NCBI RefSeq assembly: GCF_964204645.1
Contig: NC_134027.1
Location: 20,512,485-20,572,484 of the forward strand
Source of the DNA: Tubulanus polymorphus
Taxonomy: Eukaryota; Nemertea; Palaeonemertea; Tubulaniformes; Tubulanidae
Direction: 5' to 3'
DNA: 60,000 nt
Part shown: positions 50,801 to 56,800 of the stretch, one piece after another
Layout: the number at the start of each line of letters is the position of its first letter
How positions within the stretch are numbered: position 1 is the stretch's first letter
The notes under the pieces: generated by a model
Database searches by the model: none
What the model was told of the DNA's origin: nothing
Seen by the model: only the letters and a program-made list of their open reading frames with translations
Made by a program: the position numbers and the translations under genes

Positions 50801-53800
50801 TCAAGTTAGTTTTCGTGTTGAATTCAAATCTTAGTTGAAAACAACTGTTGATTCTATCTCAGTATTACAAACTAGAGGGTAAAGTTTATCTCCCTGTTCC
50901 ACAGTAAGATGTATCATTGAAATTGTCGATTTCTTTCAGATTTTTGGCAATTCCATTTATATTGGAGATTAGAATGTTAATGGATTGGATGTGGACCGAC
51001 ACGTGTCTTGATCTGTTGTCTTGGATGCAAATGGAAGACATTTTCAACAGTTTGTTTGTTGTCAAATGCGAACGTGTTCTGGAAGATGTGAGTTAAATTT
51101 CCAATTATACGCTATCTTTTTAAGGCTTAAAGTTGTGAGCATCATGAAATGGCTGCATTCCTCCACAGGGATTTGAACCTGATGGCATTGTGAGACTCAG
51201 CAACATTCCTCCCTCACAGGATTTGAACTTTATGGCAACACCAAGCGACAAATGCCTCAGCAACTCCCACCATAGTAGGCAAGGGGTACCACTATTTATG
51301 AAACTTGGGAGGGCAAGTCATCCCCGGATTCTTTGGTAATCGAATATCTCATGAATGTAATATAAATTTTTCATTTTGTAGAAATTTCCAACTCCGTCGG
51401 GCTACCGACGTACATCATTGATTAAATGGCTGGTCGGTGGATTACAATTGATCTTAATCCTGTTTATAATCTGGTTTCCGTTGCTGTTGTTCTCGTTTTC
51501 GAACACGATTTCATCACCTTTTCCACCAACTGATTGTACTGTACAAATATCTATAGGAGGTTATCAGGTATGTATATGTACGTGCATGCGTGTGGTATAC
51601 TTGTTAAGCGGGTATCAATCTGCTGTTTGTACCCACCTTCTCAGAAATTCACCAGTTAATCCAGGCGCTGGCTCTATTTATTCAATTTAAAGAGAGGAAT
51701 ACCCTTTCCTGCCAAAACTTAAATGAAGGCTTAAATTTGGGTATTAAATATTGCCACCAGGGGCCAATCTAGCAGGCTGCACCATAGCAGAAGTTCGAAT
51801 CCTTATATCCACCATAATGCCAATCAAATGAAGGCATAAACAGGTGTTCCTCTCTTCAATTGAATAAATGGAGCTAGCTCCCGGTCTAATTTAAAGGGTT
51901 CAATCTGAGAGATCCGATTTTCCATGCACAGTGATAAAATGTATATGCATTTGAGGTCAGGTAAAAAATGTTATTAATTTTGAAATGAAAATGCCTGCAA
52001 ATCAGACAGAAAACCTTTCTAAGTCTTGGCAATCAGTAAGCATGGTGATATTCCGTATTCCGAGCATAGTGTGTTAATAGGTAGTTCATTGTCTGAGGGG
52101 TACGCTACAGACAGAAGTCCGATTTGTCCCCAAAGATATGCATGTTAAAATTGCACATGCGTATCATGTGAAAAAACCTTTTGAATACTTACATTGCAGT
52201 CTATTCGCTCGAATGTAATAAATAATTGATTATTTTTGCATCATGATTTCAGCCAATATTTAAGATGAGTGCTCAGCAACAATTGATCAGTGTTGTAGAT
52301 AAGAATTGTAAAGAAGAAATATTCAAGAAATACACAAATAAAGGTGCTAACAAGGTATGATTCAGATATTTTCATTCCATAAAACTTGCCCATAACTCTT
52401 CTTAAGGATAAAAGAATAACTCCTTCAATAAAACTTAGATATTTGCAAAACTATGAAAATATGATTATTCAAGTCATTGTTGATTCTAATTTTTGTAAGC
52501 AAGACAATGCCATCAGTTTCAAATCTCAGTGAGTAAGGAATGTGGCAGTCTCACAATGCCATCGGGTTTGAATCCCTGTGGGGGATGAATGTGGCAGAGC
52601 CTCACTATGTCATCAGGTTAAGATTACTGTGAGGGAGGAATGTGGCTGGGTCTCACAATGCTATCAGATTCAAATCCCTGAGAGGGATGAATGTGGCACG
52701 AGTTTGTTCAAATTCCTCTGAAGGAGGAATGGGATATCACCTGAAAACAAGTTTCAAATTCCTGTGAGAGAGGCCGGTATATTGTATATTTGACACATGA
52801 AAGAAACTTATTTACTATCATGCCAATTCATTATCTAAGGGCTTTTGTAATTTGTTTCATTGCGTCAGTCTAATCGCTTTTTAAGAATTGTCCGAATTCA
52901 ATTGTATATTTTGCAGGCGGGAGTTGGATTTTTGTCGAACTACGAGACAGTGGACATGCGTTGGATTCATATTCCTGGTAATTCGACCGCCACATGGGGC
53001 ATCAGTCCTCCGAGTCAACGCGCGATGGTGCTCGATTTGCGAAACAAGAAAAACAACATTGATTTATTTTTCACGGCTAAATTTTCCAGGTAAACAATTT
53101 GAAACTACGCATGGTTTATATGTAGTCTTGTCTGAATACCTTGAACGACCCATCTAGCCATGCAAGGGGGATTCAAACGAAATGGTATCTGAAAATTTCT
53201 CTGAAATATTATTGTGACACTATATTGGAATATATAACATCTAACTCGGATACCACTCAAGTTTGATAAATTTTCGTAGTCTTGAGTGGAGTCTCCTGTA
53301 TCATTTTTTCAACGTTTATATCTTACGCCTACTGTAGAGCAAAAATACAATGCAAAAACCTGGTTTGCTAGTGTCGGTTGTTGATGAGTCCATGAGTCTC
53401 ATCAGGTTCAAAATCGGTGAGCAAGAAATGTGGCATTCTCATAATGCTATCATGTTCAAATCACTGCTAAAATGACTTGGCAGCTTGTAGAACGTTTTGA
53501 CTGATATTTAACCATTGGCAAAAATTTCGGGAATTGAATAATCTAAGCAAGATAAGTAAATAAGGGGCTCAGTAAGGGGCTCCTACTTCAGCCGCTAAGT
53601 TGACTCAGGAAATTGAAAGTGAGACAATGAATAGATTTTGATTGCATCCAGAGTGAAATTAAACACATGACTATAGCTGTGATCATATGGAGGTGATTTG
53701 GCCTGGCTCAGACCAGGCCTGAGTTAAAATTGGCCCGTATGAGAGAGCGCGTTTACATGTAAGACGCTCTTCCATCCTAAAATTTCAACCATATTCCAGC

Positions 53801-56800
53801 AAATGTGTTAAATCACATCCAGGACCAGTTAACATTCACACAGGATTATTTTACCCATGCTAAAATTCGTCAAGCAGGCACCATTGTGTGAACAGTTGGC
53901 CGGAGCCTAATCTGACATCTAAATTTTGCCTGGGTAAAAAACACTCGTGTGATCATGGATAATGATCAATGTTTACCCATGTAGTACCGTAGCACATTAG
54001 CACGCAATGCTTCATTTAAAGAAGTGGTTCGTGGCTTTCTGTGGCTCGTGGTTAGTGTGTAACCGGAAACTCCATTTTCATCTATTAGACAATAATTTCA
54101 GGTCAACGAATTTTGGAAAATCGTAAGTTATTTTCTTGCAAACACAGCGTTCATTCACTTCATCTCAGGGTCTCGAAAATATTTGTTCAGTTTTTTATTT
54201 TTGTTTTGTTTTCAATCTGATCCTTCAAAGAATACCTAAGCAAAATGTATAGATTCTTTGTAAAATTTTTCTTATATGAAACTTTACATCTATTGTATCA
54301 TTAATTTAGACTTTAACATGAAGTACATACGTACTTTACTGGGCAGACGGACATTTTAATTTAACCCTCGTGCAATTTGCAGCTCTTAGATATTGCCAAT
54401 CGATTTTCAGTTTTCTTCTTTTCAGAATGCACATTGCATGCAATTAATCAAGAAAATGCATAACCATTTTCTTAGCTCACCTCAAACCACACACTAATTC
54501 AACTAAAAATGCTTGTTTAGAAAGCAGAGCCAGTTTCGCAGTTTTGGGCCCCCAGTTTCATGTACGAAAAAGTTATAAGCCTAAGACGGTAAATAGATTA
54601 TAACGCTCAGAACAATCAAATCCAATAAGGCGTCCGGTTGAAAAATCATGGGGTCAAAAATCATCTTGAGGGCTAAAAGTCTACTTTTTAGTGATATTAT
54701 CATAAGATAAATCTCTGCTCTCGATTTATAGAGACATTCTGAATCTGAATCAGTGATTTGTAATTCATTAGCGTCAATCACGAGAGGTGCGGATATGCGT
54801 ATTTAAAAGCGCAAGGTTGCTAACCTCATTACCTTTGCAAGGGTTACTAACCTCAGGCTCAGTGAAGTTGCTTATTCAAAAGGTCATTGGCGCATTAATT
54901 TTCAAATTTCTGTTTCACAGTTCGATACAATCCTGTCCACCTACCTAAACATTTCTCATCATAATTTTACCAAATCATTTTGGTAACGCACACGCTGTGT
55001 TTCACTGTATATAATTCAGTAAAGTGGTTTACAGTTTACTCATTTGATTCACATTGTAAGCGTCTGCTGCAGAGAATGTCTGCTACACACATGCACACAT
55101 CGAAGCACGTTTATTCAGTTAGTAGTTCACTCCTGTGCTTGTGTTTTTTAATTGGGCTCATATGTGTATGAAAACAGCAATACGAAACAACCTCAATATT
55201 TACTGATGGTTCTTCCCAGTGTATATAGCTATCCAATGATGGCACCATTTTAGAAGCGATAAGTATTACATAGGAATGATAAAGTTGATTAAAGTAGCGA
55301 ACTATGTTAACAACATTGTAACTGCACTGTTGAGCAAAACAAATGACGTTATGAACCACTGCGGTTTACAGCAGACCACATGTTGTGCACTAAAAGCAAC
55401 GCTGATCGAATCTTTTTATGCTTTCTTTTTTATTCTTTATTAAAGCAGAAATCAAGCATTTTATTTATTTTAGTCCATTTGATTCTAAAATGAATTCTAT
55501 AATGTACCAATGACCTTTTTAAAGATAAATTCCCTCGCAAACGCAGCATATAAAGCTAGAATTGACTACGCTAATATCATCATCGCATATATCGTAGAAA
55601 GGTTTACATTGTATATAATTTATTTGGTCCAACTAAGTCTCTTTAAGTAAATCAATTTCGCATCCTGGTATACATCGTATCTTCTAGGCTTATATCGTAT
55701 TAATGGTTATATCGTAGCGGATATTTGGTCCAGATGAACAGAATACATTTGCTTAGCGATGGTTATAACATAGCGCCTCAGATGTGCGCTTCTTTCAGTA
55801 CTGTTGCTGACACTCGCACAACTGTTTTGACCTGTTCCATTTTGGCAAGCATTGCAAAATTTTTGCTATGAATTTTTCTTGGCTCTCTGATACATTTCAA
55901 TTCCTTAGAGCCAGGCATACATGGTAGCCCTTGATGGGCCCATTAACTCGTAATTTTGACATATTTCTGGTTATCTTTCTTAATGACTGGCTGCCATATA
56001 TGGAATGGAATAGCGCTGTCAGTTGACAAGAAGAAATTCGAGAAAAAACTATTCCGGTTGACCATTCAAGTGCATAGAGACATAGATTATGCCAGGTGAT
56101 TGGGTAATAGGCAGGATTTATCGCTCAAAACAAACAAACGTTACATTTTAATCATATATTTCAATCATTGAAATTTATTTGTTTTCTTCAATACCCGTAC
56201 GTGAGGGCTGACTCAGATTGCAAACGAGAAGTTACCATTTGAAGGAAGGGCTTATTTCTTGCTGAAAACGTATAACATATTTTCTAACATTTTAGGTTAT
56301 ATCGTAAAATTATGATATACGCTTATAGTGTATTATCCTTATAATGCATGGAGTTAGATTCGGTATTTAGTTTTAAGACGGCAAACGGAAGATGAGACCT
56401 TTACAAGGGTTATTAGATACAACACGGAAACTATATTTATTAAGAAATTCCTGACCGAGAATAAAGGAATTAACAGATACAGTATTTAGTGTTTTATGAA
56501 CTTATGAACGGTATTTAGTGTTGTATGAACTTAGAAAACCTCCAATATTCATTTCCTTATGTTCATAACTGGTAAATTTTAGACCCTACCTAACTGGTTA
56601 ATATTCTTGAATGCTTCCTTTGGACTCACAAGGAACCCCTAGAGTCTCTTGGGCAAGGTTGCCATTGCAGATGTCTGCAAAATGCTTTTAACACTTTCTC
56701 TCCATTCAAAGCGGTTAAGTGTTTAGTGTCTCTCAAGTGATTACGCTTATGTAAATTTGGATAAGGTTAGGTGCACTTTAGTTTATGTACATCTCAAGGA

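Noticed and set aside
52500-52775. Regular ~50-bp spacing as a CRISPR array
   Set aside because: Units are diverged along their whole length with no constant-repeat/variable-spacer pattern, and the DNA is a metazoan intron.
29490-53470. GGTTCAAATCC words as tRNA genes
   Set aside because: No cloverleaf, A box or acceptor stem around any of them; only the B-box-like word is present.
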